The notes under the pieces: generated by a model
Told to the model about the DNA's origin: nothing
Databases searched by the model: none
What the model saw: only the letters and a program-made list of their open reading frames with translations
DNA from: Pseudomonas akapageensis
GTDB lineage: Bacteria > Pseudomonadota > Gammaproteobacteria > Pseudomonadales > Pseudomonadaceae
Reading direction: 5' to 3'
DNA length: 64,000 nt
NCBI RefSeq assembly: GCF_011355085.1
Contig: NZ_VXCP01000002.1
Span: 62,001-126,000, forward strand
Program-made: the position numbers and the translations under genes
In this document: positions 30,438-38,633 of the stretch, piece by piece
How the letters are laid out: each line of letters opens with the position of its first letter
Position numbering within the stretch: the stretch's first letter is position 1

Positions 30438-31186
30438 CCAGCGGCCTTGATCTGACTTTCCTGCAGTCCGTGGTTATCGAGCAGGACCCGCCGCAGCTTG
30501 CGTGACAGGGCTGCTTCGGTGGCGATCCAGGCATAAAGTTCACCCTCGGGGCGCTGCAGCCCGGCCACGACCTCCAGCAGGTTCTGCTCGTAGCGATGAA
30601 CCCACGTCACCTCGACTTGAGCGGCACTGCTGAGGGCCTGGCATTCCCGCGCGTTCTCGACCTCAACCACGACTTGCACCTTGCGCCCGGTCGGCAGTTC
30701 TTCGAGGCGCCGGGCGATGGCGGGAAGGGCGGTTTCGTCGCCGATCAGCAGGTAGCTGTCAAAGATGTCCGGCACGATCATCGAGCTGCGCGGGCCGCCG
30801 ATGTACAGGTCCTGGCCGGGTTGCGCCTGGGCAGCCCAGGTCGAGGCCGGGCCATCGCCATGCAGTACGAAGTCGATGTCCAGTTCGCCGGCAGTCAGGT
30901 CGATCCTGCGCGGTGTGTAGTCGCGCATGGCCGGTTTGGCGCTGTCTTCACTGCTGGCAGCGCCGAGCACCAGGGTGTCCAGGGCGGCCTGTTCCCGGGG
31001 CGTGCGGGCGAAGAGCAGTTTGATGTGGTCATCGCTGCCCAGACTGGTAAAGCCCGCCAGCTCCGCGCCACCCAGGGTGATGCGGCGCATGCGTGGGGTC
31101 AGGTCGGTCACGCGCAGTACTTGTAACTTGCGGCGTTTGATCTCGTGCATGACACGGTGGATGGCACCGGTATTGTCGGCATTCAT
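30404..31186 (-). CDS. Siderophore-interacting protein, ferric-siderophore reductase (YqjH/ViuB type)
   Basis: The 260-residue product has an N-terminal FAD-binding barrel (RVTDLTPRMRRITLGG; RDYTPRR as FAD motif) and a C-terminal SIP domain (GDETALPAIARRLEELP). Such enzymes reduce Fe3+ bound to siderophores in the cytoplasm and release the iron. It overlaps the upstream PadR-type regulator gene by 4 bp. This mirrors the yqjH/yqjI pair of E. coli, where YqjI is a nickel-responsive repressor of yqjH; there the genes are divergent, while here they form one operon. Confidence 0.9.
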   Translation of the reverse strand: MNADNTGAIHRVMHEIKRRKLQVLRVTDLTPRMRRITLGGAELAGFTSLGSDDHIKLLFARTPREQAALDTLVLGAASSEDSAKPAMRDYTPRRIDLTAGELDIDFVLHGDGPASTWAAQAQPGQDLYIGGPRSSMIVPDIFDSYLLIGDETALPAIARRLEELPTGRKVQVVVEVENARECQALSSAAQVEVTWVHRYEQNLLEVVAGLQRPEGELYAWIATEAALSRKLRRVLLDNHGLQESQIKAAGYWRLGEHDEA

Positions 31187-31758
31187 TCAGGTTTCTCCCG
31201 AGCATTGGTGGGCGATTGCGGCCCGGCAACGATGGCTTTGGCGGTGTCGTTGAGCAGGTCGCGCACTCGCAGGATTTCATCGGGACTCCAGCGCCCGTGG
31301 TACATCTGCAGGGCGTGACGCAGGTTGTGCACCGCTTCGTGAATCTCCTGCGGTCGGTCCTGGCCACGCAGCGAGCGCTTGCTGACCTCGATGCGCATGC
31401 GTACCCCGTCCAGGGCAACGGCTTGCTCGGTCAGGGCACGAACGCCTGCGTCGGTCACGCTGTAGCGCTTCTTGCCGCCATGGGCCTCGCCAGTGATCAG
31501 CTCGCTTTCCTCGAGAAAGGTCAGGGTCGGGTAGATCACGCCCGGGCTTGGGCTATAGGCGCCATCGAACATGTCCTCGATCTGGCGGATCAGGTCATAG
31601 CCGTGGCAGGGCTGTTCGGCGACCAGCGCCAGCAGCAGCAGTTTCAGATCGCCTGGGGCAAAGACGCGCGGCCCGCGACCGCCACGCTCGCGGCCCGGTC
31701 GCCGTTCGAAGAGGTCGTGGCTGTCGCCATGATCGCGGTGAGGAGGGTGGTCTCTCAT
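31183..31758 (-). CDS. PadR-family transcriptional regulator (YqjI type)
   Basis: The 191-residue product starts with a His-rich extension (His4, 7, 10, 14) and an Arg/Gly-rich stretch. A PadR winged helix follows (HGYDLIRQIEDMFDGAYSPSPGVIYPTLTFLEE, then GGKKRYSVTDAG) and a C-terminal dimerisation helix. In E. coli YqjI such a His-rich N-terminus binds nickel and relieves repression. A good ribosome site (AAGGAG) precedes ATG 31758. The gene is co-transcribed with the ferric-siderophore reductase, so I infer metal-responsive autoregulation through the three repeats upstream. Confidence 0.88.
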   Translation of the reverse strand: MRDHPPHRDHGDSHDLFERRPGRERGGRGPRVFAPGDLKLLLLALVAEQPCHGYDLIRQIEDMFDGAYSPSPGVIYPTLTFLEESELITGEAHGGKKRYSVTDAGVRALTEQAVALDGVRMRIEVSKRSLRGQDRPQEIHEAVHNLRHALQMYHGRWSPDEILRVRDLLNDTAKAIVAGPQSPTNAREKPE

Positions 31759-31776
31759 GCTGTTCTCCTTGCGGAC

Positions 31777-31812
31777 AAGATATTACTTAAGATGTAACTT
31801 AAGATATATCTT
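31777..31812. promoter_or_regulatory. Triple 12-bp operator upstream of the PadR/YqjI regulator
   Basis: Three contiguous 12-mers AAGATATTACTT, AAGATGTAACTT and AAGATATATCTT fill 31777-31812. Each begins AAGAT and ends CTT, and the third is a perfect palindrome. They lie 19-54 bp before the regulator's start codon, where they would overlap the promoter. The likely ligand is the PadR protein itself. Confidence 0.7.
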
Positions 31813-31856
31813 GAAGAGTGCGCAAGGAAAAAGAATATTCGTGGAATTCCGGGATC

Positions 31857-31963
31857 TGTAGCCGCTGCCGAACGGCTGCGCTCGGCCGCGTAGCGGTCGT
31901 AAAGTTTCAAGACCGCCGGGGAGCCCCTTCGGGACTCCAGCGCAGCCTGCGGCAGCGGCTACA
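31857..31963. repeat. REPIN of the GTAGCCGCTGCC family
   Basis: Inverted REP units at 31857-31886 and about 31940-31963 face each other across about 55 bp that holds further short hairpins (GGAGCCCCTTCGGGACTCC). It sits between the PadR gene and the PBP-like gene, 20 bp past the latter's stop. Confidence 0.85.
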
Positions 31964-31983
31964 AGGGATCGGCGCAGCAGGTA

Positions 31984-34900
31984 TCAATGCATCGCCACCT
32001 GCGAGGCCGTCGGTGGCATCTTGCACTGGGTGTGGTTGCCGGGCTCCAGGTAAGGCACCAGGATCGGTGCCATGCCCTTGAGCACTTGCACCGGCAATGC
32101 CGAGGTGAATTTGAAGGCTTCGGCTGCCCGGCCCGGTACGAACGCGGTCAGGGTGCCGAAATGGTTGTCGCCGATATAGAACACAAAGGTCGCCGTACGG
32201 TTGATGGCCTTGGAGCCGATCATTCGACCACCGGAGCCGAAGCTTTCGATGCGGTTGTCGCCGGTGCCGGTCTTGCCGCCCATGGTCAGGACCTTGCCAT
32301 CGGCCAGTTTGAAACTGCCGGAAATGCGCCGTGCCGTACCGGCTTCGACGACTTGAGACAGGGCGCCGCGCAACGCTGCGGCAACTTCCGAAGGCAATAT
32401 CCGCTTGCCTTTGTCCGGGTCGGCGACCAATTGGGTCTCATAAGGGGTATCGGCTGCAAAGTGCAGGGTATCGATACGCAGGGTCGGCAGGCGTATACCA
32501 TCGTTCTGGATGATCCCCATCAGCTCGGCCAGTGCCGCTGGGCGGTCGCCGGAGCTGCCGATGGCGGTGGCCAGCGACGGTACCAGGTGATCGAAGGGGT
32601 AGCCGACCTGCTTCCAGCGGCGGTGGATGTCGAGGAATGCCTCGATTTCCACCATGGTCCGCACGCGGCTGTCGCGGGCCAGCTTGTGCCGGCTCTTGAA
32701 TAGCCAGCTATAGACTTCCTGGCGCTCGAAGTGGCTGGCAGTGACGGCGTCCTTGAACTGTGCATCGGGATTGTTCAACAGGTAGCCGAGCAACCAGAGG
32801 TCCAGCGGATGCACCTTGGCGATGTAGCCCTGGTCGGGCAGATCGTATTTACCCGGGCCATAGGCGTAATACATATCGTCCAGCTTGGAGTCGGTCACCG
32901 TGTCTGATTTGACATCTGTTTTCAGGCCTTTTTTCAGGTCTTTTTTCAGGTGCGTGCGGACGAAAGTGTTGAAGGTGGCCTGGTCCGCTTCGGGGTACAG
33001 ATAACGATGCACGGCAGCCAGGCGCATCGGGGTGACATGCATGCTGTCGAGAAAGGTGTCCAGGCGCTCTTTGGAGCTCTTGCGCTGGTATTTTTTCCAG
33101 AAGCGCAGCATGAAGTCGGTGCCTTCACGGTCGGCGAAGCGGGCCAGGTATTCCTGGCGGCGGGGGTCGCTGTCGTCCCTGAGCAACGCCAGGCTGCTGT
33201 TGGGCGACTGATAGGTGGTGTAACGCACAATGTCACGCAGCAGGCGGATGAACGGCAGGTTGATCGACTCGCGCAACGCTTCCTTGAGCGTCGGGTTACG
33301 GCCGTTGTCTTCCTTGCGGAAGTTATTGAACACATGCATGCCGCCGCCGGTGAAAAAGGCCTCGCCGGGGTTGGCCGAGTATTTGCGCTCCAGCGCCGCG
33401 TCGAGCATGGGGGCGAGGCTGCGGTCCTTGTTCTGGATCAGGTAGTCCACGGCCCAACGGGTGATGTGGTCGACATCGGCGACTTCGACCTTTTTCAAAT
33501 CGGCCGGGGACTGGTTGCCGAAGCGTTCACGCAATTCGGTGATGATCTGCAGGTAGCTGGTCAATACGCGCAACTTGGCTGTGGACCCGAGTTCAAGCTT
33601 GCTGCCCTCGTTGATGTCGAACGGCTGGTCGGTGCTGTCGGTCTGCACCCGTACCCGCGAGCCATCAGGAGTGCGTTCGAACAAAGTGAAGCTGTAGCGC
33701 ACCTGGGTGGTGCTGGTCGGGGTGAGCAGGTGTTCGCCGAACAGGCCCATTTTTTCGGCGAAGGCAGGGTTGGCGAGTTCCCTGAGGTATTGGCTGGCCT
33801 GGCGTTGCAGGTCCGATTGCAGGGTGCTGGTGGCCGACAGGTCGAGCCGGTCCAGATCGTACAAAGGTCGGTTGAGCATGGCCGACAGCTTGCTGCGCGC
33901 GACGCTGATGCCTTTGTTGGTGACGATCGGCTGGATGGTCGGTTGCAGTATCCAGTCACGGAATGTCACCTGGCTTGCCAGGGCGGCATCGGCCAGGGGT
34001 TGATCGATGACATCGTTTGCGGCCAGCACGCGGACGTGGCTGTCGGTCAGCAGGGCAAGTTCATTGCGACCCTTGGCAAGAAAATGCGAAGGGCGCCGCT
34101 GGGCGATCATCAGCGACAGCACCTGACGCAAGGCCAGGCCGCGGGCGGCGAGGCTGGCCGGGTCGGTGGCGGTGGAGGCCAGGGCCTTGTTGACCTTGTT
34201 GAAGTCGGCGCCATACCAGACCCTCAAGCCTTCGGCCATGCCATGCACTTCGCCATGCCCGGGCACTGCCGACAACGGCACGCTGTTGAGGTAGTCGCGT
34301 ACGATTTTGTGCCGGGCCTCGAGCGTCTGCGGTCCATTCTGATAGGCCCGCACGCTGGCAGAAAACATTTGCCGCAGCTTTTCGCTGCCCGAAATCGTCA
34401 GGCCGTCCGGGGAGTGGCGATATTTTTCCAATTGCGTGGCCAGGGTGCTGCCACCGGCCGACTGGCCTGGCAAGGCGAACATCTTTGCCACCTGGGTGTA
34501 GGCGGCCATGGCAAAACGTGGCCAGTCCACGGCCGGATTGGCCAGGGGTTCGCTGGGGTCGAGCAAGTCGCGGTTTTCGATAAACAGCAGGCTGTTGACG
34601 ATCAGCGGCGGGATACTGTCAAAGCTGTTGTACAGCTGTTGTGGGTAATGGAACTCGTACAGCAGATCCCCTTTGCAATCGGTGATCGACAGACCTGCCT
34701 GGATTTTTTCCGGGTAGGGGACGAAGAAACCGTGTTTGCTGTAGCTCAACAACGCTGGGGAAAACTGAGCCTGTTCCTTGATCAGGTAGTCGCGCTTGAG
34801 CAGGCGCGGCAGGAACTCGTCCATGGCGCTGTAGCCCAGGCGCTTGTCGAACGGGCCTTCTCCCGGATAGACCACGTCAGCACTGGGGCCTTCGTGCAGG

Positions 34901-35139
34901 GCGTAATTCAGCGAAGTCGCATAACGGCTGAATTCGCGGGCCTGCAGCTTGGAAGTACGAACTTCCGACTTGACCGCAAAGCCCAGGGCCACCAGGCCCA
35001 TCAACACCAATAGCCAGAACAGCCTCCACCACCAACGGCGGTGTTGAGGTTGCCGAGGGCTTTTGGGCGTAGGCGATTCTTCCAGACTTTCAGCAGAGGC
35101 GTCAGCCTCGGTTGGTTCGGATTGCCACAACGCGCCCAT
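31984..35139 (-). CDS. Large PBP1-like bifunctional transglycosylase/transpeptidase
   Basis: The 1051-residue membrane protein has a single anchor (about residues 38-58) and then a GT51-like region and a penicillin-binding-like region. In the first, the usual ED of motif 1 reads EN (FIENRDLLDP), followed by GGSTLATQLEKYR. The second has all three active-site motifs: Ser519-x-x-Lys522 (STAK), SIN in RESINLPF, and Lys956-Thr-Gly (GGKTGTGDN). It resembles class A PBPs but is longer and divergent, so its substrate and role are uncertain. ATG 35139 is preferred over the GTG 6 codons upstream. A small tandem repeat lies inside the gene. Confidence 0.85.
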   Translation of the reverse strand: MGALWQSEPTEADASAESLEESPTPKSPRQPQHRRWWWRLFWLLVLMGLVALGFAVKSEVRTSKLQAREFSRYATSLNYALHEGPSADVVYPGEGPFDKRLGYSAMDEFLPRLLKRDYLIKEQAQFSPALLSYSKHGFFVPYPEKIQAGLSITDCKGDLLYEFHYPQQLYNSFDSIPPLIVNSLLFIENRDLLDPSEPLANPAVDWPRFAMAAYTQVAKMFALPGQSAGGSTLATQLEKYRHSPDGLTISGSEKLRQMFSASVRAYQNGPQTLEARHKIVRDYLNSVPLSAVPGHGEVHGMAEGLRVWYGADFNKVNKALASTATDPASLAARGLALRQVLSLMIAQRRPSHFLAKGRNELALLTDSHVRVLAANDVIDQPLADAALASQVTFRDWILQPTIQPIVTNKGISVARSKLSAMLNRPLYDLDRLDLSATSTLQSDLQRQASQYLRELANPAFAEKMGLFGEHLLTPTSTTQVRYSFTLFERTPDGSRVRVQTDSTDQPFDINEGSKLELGSTAKLRVLTSYLQIITELRERFGNQSPADLKKVEVADVDHITRWAVDYLIQNKDRSLAPMLDAALERKYSANPGEAFFTGGGMHVFNNFRKEDNGRNPTLKEALRESINLPFIRLLRDIVRYTTYQSPNSSLALLRDDSDPRRQEYLARFADREGTDFMLRFWKKYQRKSSKERLDTFLDSMHVTPMRLAAVHRYLYPEADQATFNTFVRTHLKKDLKKGLKTDVKSDTVTDSKLDDMYYAYGPGKYDLPDQGYIAKVHPLDLWLLGYLLNNPDAQFKDAVTASHFERQEVYSWLFKSRHKLARDSRVRTMVEIEAFLDIHRRWKQVGYPFDHLVPSLATAIGSSGDRPAALAELMGIIQNDGIRLPTLRIDTLHFAADTPYETQLVADPDKGKRILPSEVAAALRGALSQVVEAGTARRISGSFKLADGKVLTMGGKTGTGDNRIESFGSGGRMIGSKAINRTATFVFYIGDNHFGTLTAFVPGRAAEAFKFTSALPVQVLKGMAPILVPYLEPGNHTQCKMPPTASQVAMH
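32916..32951. repeat. Three tandem 12-bp repeats inside the PBP-like gene
   Basis: CTGTTTTCAGGC, CTTTTTTCAGGT and CTTTTTTCAGGT are contiguous and in frame. On the coding strand they encode the lysine-rich four-residue units LKKD, LKKG and LKTD. Unit number could vary between strains without breaking the frame. Confidence 0.75.
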
Positions 35140-35618
35140 AGTATTCGACCCGATCACAAGTATTCATCGCACTTGCCTGAAGCTTAGTCGCTGGTCAGCA
35201 GCAGTGAAAAATTTGTCGCCGAGCTGTCGGAAATTTCACTTCCAGCCGTGTGCTAAAGCCTTTGGTTGTAGATCGATTGCTCCAATTTGGTGCTATTTTA
35301 CGCGCCCTGATGGTGCGTCCCGGGTTTTCAGCCTTGCGGTAACAGGCAATTAGGGCACCTTCGGGTAGGAAGTATGGAGAAAGCTCCTCAGGTAATGCGT
35401 GATTTACCGAGAGTTCTCTCCAAATATTACCGGTCATACAGTGAAAAGTGCTGTTCAAGCTTAATTACACTGCACGCCCCGTCGATCTGGCAGGTATGCC
35501 CTGTCAGGCGGGCTCTCTCATAAGGCAGAGCCCGGCAAAAAACGTTGCGCAGGTTTATCGACCCACGCCGCGTAGCTCAGACGGTTGATATCCAATAACA
35601 AGACGAGGTTGTATTTCT
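35140..35618. other. Long divergent intergenic region
   Basis: These 479 bp separate the PBP-like gene from the amino acid permease gene. An open frame at 35195-35458 on the minus strand shows no protein-like features. A stem CGGGCTCT/AGAGCCCG (35509-35534) followed by an A-rich run lies about 85 bp before the permease start and may belong to a structured leader. I see no known riboswitch. Confidence 0.4.
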
Positions 35619-37040
35619 ATGCCAGTCGGCAACTCCCCCTCTCACGGTGAAACCGCCCAGGGCGGTCCACTCAAGCGAGACCTCGGCGAGCGACATATTC
35701 GCCTGATGGCGCTGGGCGCCTGCATCGGTGTCGGTCTGTTTCTGGGCTCGGCCAAGGCCATCCAGATGGCCGGTCCCGCCATCATGCTGTCCTACATCAT
35801 TGGCGGTCTGGCGATCCTGGTGATCATGCGCGCACTCGGCGAAATGGCCGTGCACAATCCGGTCGCAGGCTCCTTCAGCCGTTACGCCCAGGACTACCTC
35901 GGCCCACTGGCTGGCTTTCTGACCGGCTGGAACTACTGGTTCCTGTGGCTGGTGACCTGCGTGGCGGAAATCACCGCGGTGGCCATTTACATGGGCATCT
36001 GGTTCCCCGAGGTACCGCGCTGGATCTGGGCGCTGGCCGCGCTGGCAAGCATGGGCACCGTCAACCTGATCACGGTGAAAGCCTTCGGCGAATTTGAATT
36101 CTGGTTCGCCCTGATCAAGATCGTCACCATTATTGCCATGGTTCTGGGTGGCATCGGGGTGATCGCATTCGGCTTCGGCAACGATGGCGTGGCCTTGGGT
36201 ATTTCCAACCTGTGGAGCAACGGTGGCTTCATGCCCCATGGCGTCCCCGGCGTACTGATGTCACTGCAGATGGTGATGTTCGCTTATCTGGGCGTGGAAA
36301 TGATCGGCCTGACGGCCGGCGAAGCCCGCAACCCACAAAAGACCATTCCGAGCGCCATCGGCTCGGTGTTCTGGCGCATCCTGCTGTTCTACGTGGGTGC
36401 CTTGTTCGTGATCCTGTCGATCTACCCGTGGGGTGAAATCGGTACCCAGGGCAGCCCGTTCGTCATGACCTTCGAGCGTCTGGGCATCAAGACCGCTGCC
36501 GGCATCATCAACTTCGTGGTGATCACCGCTGCGCTGTCGTCCTGCAACGGCGGTATCTTCAGCACCGGGCGCATGCTCTACAGCCTGGCGCAGAACGGCC
36601 AGGCGCCGAAAGCCTTCGCCAGGACCGCCAGCAACGGCGTGCCACGCAACGCGCTGCTGCTGTCCATCGGTGCCTTGCTGCTGGGTGTATTGCTGAACTA
36701 TCTGGTACCGGAAAAAGTCTTCGTCTGGGTGACTGCTATCGCCACCTTTGGCGCGATCTGGACCTGGGTGATGATCCTGCTGGCCCAACTCAAGTTCCGC
36801 GCGGGCCTGAGCGAAGCCGAGCGTAGCCGTCTGCAGTTTCGCATGTGGCTGTGGCCGCTGAGCTCCTACCTGGCGCTGGCGTTCCTGATCCTGGTGGTGG
36901 GCCTGATGGCGTACTTCGAGGAAACCCGTATTGCGCTGTATGTCGGCCCGGCATTTCTGGTGCTGCTGACGGTGTTGTTCTATGCGTTGAAACTGTCTCC
37001 GAAAGAGGGCAGTGCAGCATTGGCGCGTACGGCGTCGTGA
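35619..37040 (+). CDS. Amino acid permease (APC superfamily, AroP/ProY type)
   Basis: The 473-residue product has 12 predicted membrane helices. It opens with the AAT-family segment LKRDLGERHIRLMALGACIGVGLFLGSAKAIQMAGPA, and carries GEMAVHNPVAGSFSRYA and GEARNPQKTIPSAI, typical of proton-coupled amino acid importers of the AroP/GabP/ProY group. The substrate cannot be fixed from sequence; proline, GABA or histidine are possible. It appears monocistronic, with a long leader and a palindromic repeat 20 bp past its stop. Confidence 0.9.
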   Translation: MPVGNSPSHGETAQGGPLKRDLGERHIRLMALGACIGVGLFLGSAKAIQMAGPAIMLSYIIGGLAILVIMRALGEMAVHNPVAGSFSRYAQDYLGPLAGFLTGWNYWFLWLVTCVAEITAVAIYMGIWFPEVPRWIWALAALASMGTVNLITVKAFGEFEFWFALIKIVTIIAMVLGGIGVIAFGFGNDGVALGISNLWSNGGFMPHGVPGVLMSLQMVMFAYLGVEMIGLTAGEARNPQKTIPSAIGSVFWRILLFYVGALFVILSIYPWGEIGTQGSPFVMTFERLGIKTAAGIINFVVITAALSSCNGGIFSTGRMLYSLAQNGQAPKAFARTASNGVPRNALLLSIGALLLGVLLNYLVPEKVFVWVTAIATFGAIWTWVMILLAQLKFRAGLSEAERSRLQFRMWLWPLSSYLALAFLILVVGLMAYFEETRIALYVGPAFLVLLTVLFYALKLSPKEGSAALARTAS

Positions 37041-37059
37041 TGGTGTAGCCAGGCGACTT

Positions 37060-37088
37060 CTCGTTCCCACGCAGAGCGTGGGAACGAG
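37060..37088. repeat. Single palindrome of the GTTCCCACGC family
   Basis: A perfect inverted repeat with 12-bp arms built on CTCGTTCCCACG lies between the permease stop and the convergent OpgC-type gene. It is the same unit that is doubled at 2648-2724. It may serve as a bidirectional transcription barrier. Confidence 0.75.
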
Positions 37089-37105
37089 GTCCGAACGGGG
37101 TTTGA

Positions 37106-38230
37106 TCAGACCGGCACCGCCTGCACCGGCCGACCCAACCGCTTGTTCAGATCCAGCCACGCCGCCAGGATCGCCATCAACCCCACCCCGACCAACGCAC
37201 TGAACACCTGCATCCCCAGGCCATCGTCGGCCAGCGCATTGACCATGTCCGCCAATGGCGCCAGCAACACGCCAAAACAGAACACCTCCAGCGAATACCG
37301 CCCCATCGCGCAGGCCTGGCGGGCCAGCCAATGCTGCAGCCAAGGCCCGCTCGGCAATAGCCTGGCCGTGACATAGGCCAGCGCCAGGAAGTGCAGCAGT
37401 CGTGTCGGCGACAGGTTGGTCTTGCTGATCGGGTACAGCCACTCGGCGAGTATTTTCGGCATCAGCGCATCGTGCACCTGCGGCCATTTCCAGGACAGCG
37501 CGATCAAACCGGTCGCCAGCAGATAGAGTGCAGCCAGGCTGAACAGCGGCTGGCGCAACAGCGGTCGACGGTCGAACGAGTACGTGTGTCGACTGCGCAC
37601 GGCCGCTGCACCACCGAGCACGAACAACAATTGCCAGGCCAATGGATTGAAGAACCAGACGCCACCTTCCTGGGCCGCCAGGTTCCAGTGAAATAGCTGC
37701 GCCAGCACGTAAAGCGCGGCCGACAACCCGACCACATACTCAGCGCGTCGCAGCATCAGCGGCAACACCAGCGGCAAGCCGAGCAGCAGCAGAATGTACA
37801 GCGGCAGCGGGTCCATCAGGTTGGGTTTGAAGCGCAGCAGCAGCTCATCGATCAGCGCTTGTTGCGGGTTGCTCAGGAAGTAATTGAGGCCCATTTCCTG
37901 GATCAGGTCGCGGGTTTCGACATGGGCGTTGGCTACGAACACGATGCCCATCAGCAGCACCAGCAGGAAGATATGCACCACATACAACACCCAGGCCCGT
38001 CGCAGGATGCGCACGCAGGCGACCAGGTAACCGTCGCGCAGGGCGATCCGACCGTAGGCCAGGACGGCTGCGTAACCGGCCAGGAACACGAAGATTTCCG
38101 CCGCATCGCTGAAGCCGAAATTGCGCACGGTGAAGTGGGCCAGAGGGTTTTGCGGAATGTGATCCCAGAAGATGAAGATCAGCGCCAAACCCCGAAAGAA
38201 ATCGATCCGATGATCTCGGTCGTTAGTCAT
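37106..38230 (-). CDS. OpgC-domain acyltransferase-like membrane protein
   Basis: The 374-residue product has about ten membrane helices. Its N-terminus is typical of OpgC-domain proteins: RDHRIDFFRGLALIFIFWDHIP, then FSDAAEIFVFLAGYAAVLAYGR. OpgC proteins add succinyl groups to periplasmic glucans in some proteobacteria. The R(I/L)DFFRGLAL and (S)DAAEIFVFLAGY motifs are shared with OpgC and more distantly with acyltransferase family 3. The substrate here is not known. The gene stands alone. Confidence 0.85.
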   Translation of the reverse strand: MTNDRDHRIDFFRGLALIFIFWDHIPQNPLAHFTVRNFGFSDAAEIFVFLAGYAAVLAYGRIALRDGYLVACVRILRRAWVLYVVHIFLLVLLMGIVFVANAHVETRDLIQEMGLNYFLSNPQQALIDELLLRFKPNLMDPLPLYILLLLGLPLVLPLMLRRAEYVVGLSAALYVLAQLFHWNLAAQEGGVWFFNPLAWQLLFVLGGAAAVRSRHTYSFDRRPLLRQPLFSLAALYLLATGLIALSWKWPQVHDALMPKILAEWLYPISKTNLSPTRLLHFLALAYVTARLLPSGPWLQHWLARQACAMGRYSLEVFCFGVLLAPLADMVNALADDGLGMQVFSALVGVGLMAILAAWLDLNKRLGRPVQAVPV

Positions 38231-38394
38231 GACGCTGGGCTCTGTGCAGGTGGTAGTTCGCTAAGGATAGGTGGGGGGAACCGCTGCGGTTCCACGCGCG
38301 GGATCGATGTCGATCAGCGGCGCGGAGGGTGGCGTTTTTTGTGGGCAAATGCAAAGGCGGGGTATTACCGGATGTCTCCGGTGCCGGAAAAGCG

Positions 38395-38503
38395 ACGCCC
38401 GCTTTGCGGTCGAGCGCAGCCTGCGGCAGCGGCTACGCCGACCGTGTCATGCCGAGCACTTGTAGCCGCTGCCGTAGGCTGCGCTCGACCGCGAAGCGGG
38501 CGC
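38395..38503. repeat. REPIN of the GTAGCCGCTGCC family
   Basis: Two near-identical inverted arms of about 45 bp (38395-38436 and 38460-38503), each with REP core and a GCGGTCGAGCGC flank, are separated by about 22 bp. It fills part of the 400-bp gap between the OpgC-type gene and the fused transporter gene. The rest of that gap (38231-38394) holds nothing I recognise. Confidence 0.85.
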
Positions 38504-38564
38504 AATACCGATGATACGAAAACGACACGATTGCTCTCAAAACGACGTATTCCGAAAATTGCTG

Positions 38565-38593
38565 TTGAACGACTGTTCAGTGTTATCTATGTT
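38565..38593 (+). promoter_or_regulatory. Candidate promoter with overlapping operator for the fused gene
   Basis: TTGAAC (38565-38570), a 17-bp spacer and TATGTT (38588-38593) resemble a sigma-70 promoter 40 bp before the start codon. A perfect palindrome TGAAC-GACT-GTTCA (38566-38579) covers the -35 box, as an operator for an unidentified repressor would. Confidence 0.4.
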
Positions 38594-38633
38594 GTCGGCT
38601 CGCGCTTTTTCTATTCGAACGAGAGGCACCAGC

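Noticed and set aside
35195..35458. 87-codon frame in the divergent gap
   Set aside because: No ribosome site, irregular composition, and no recognisable segment.
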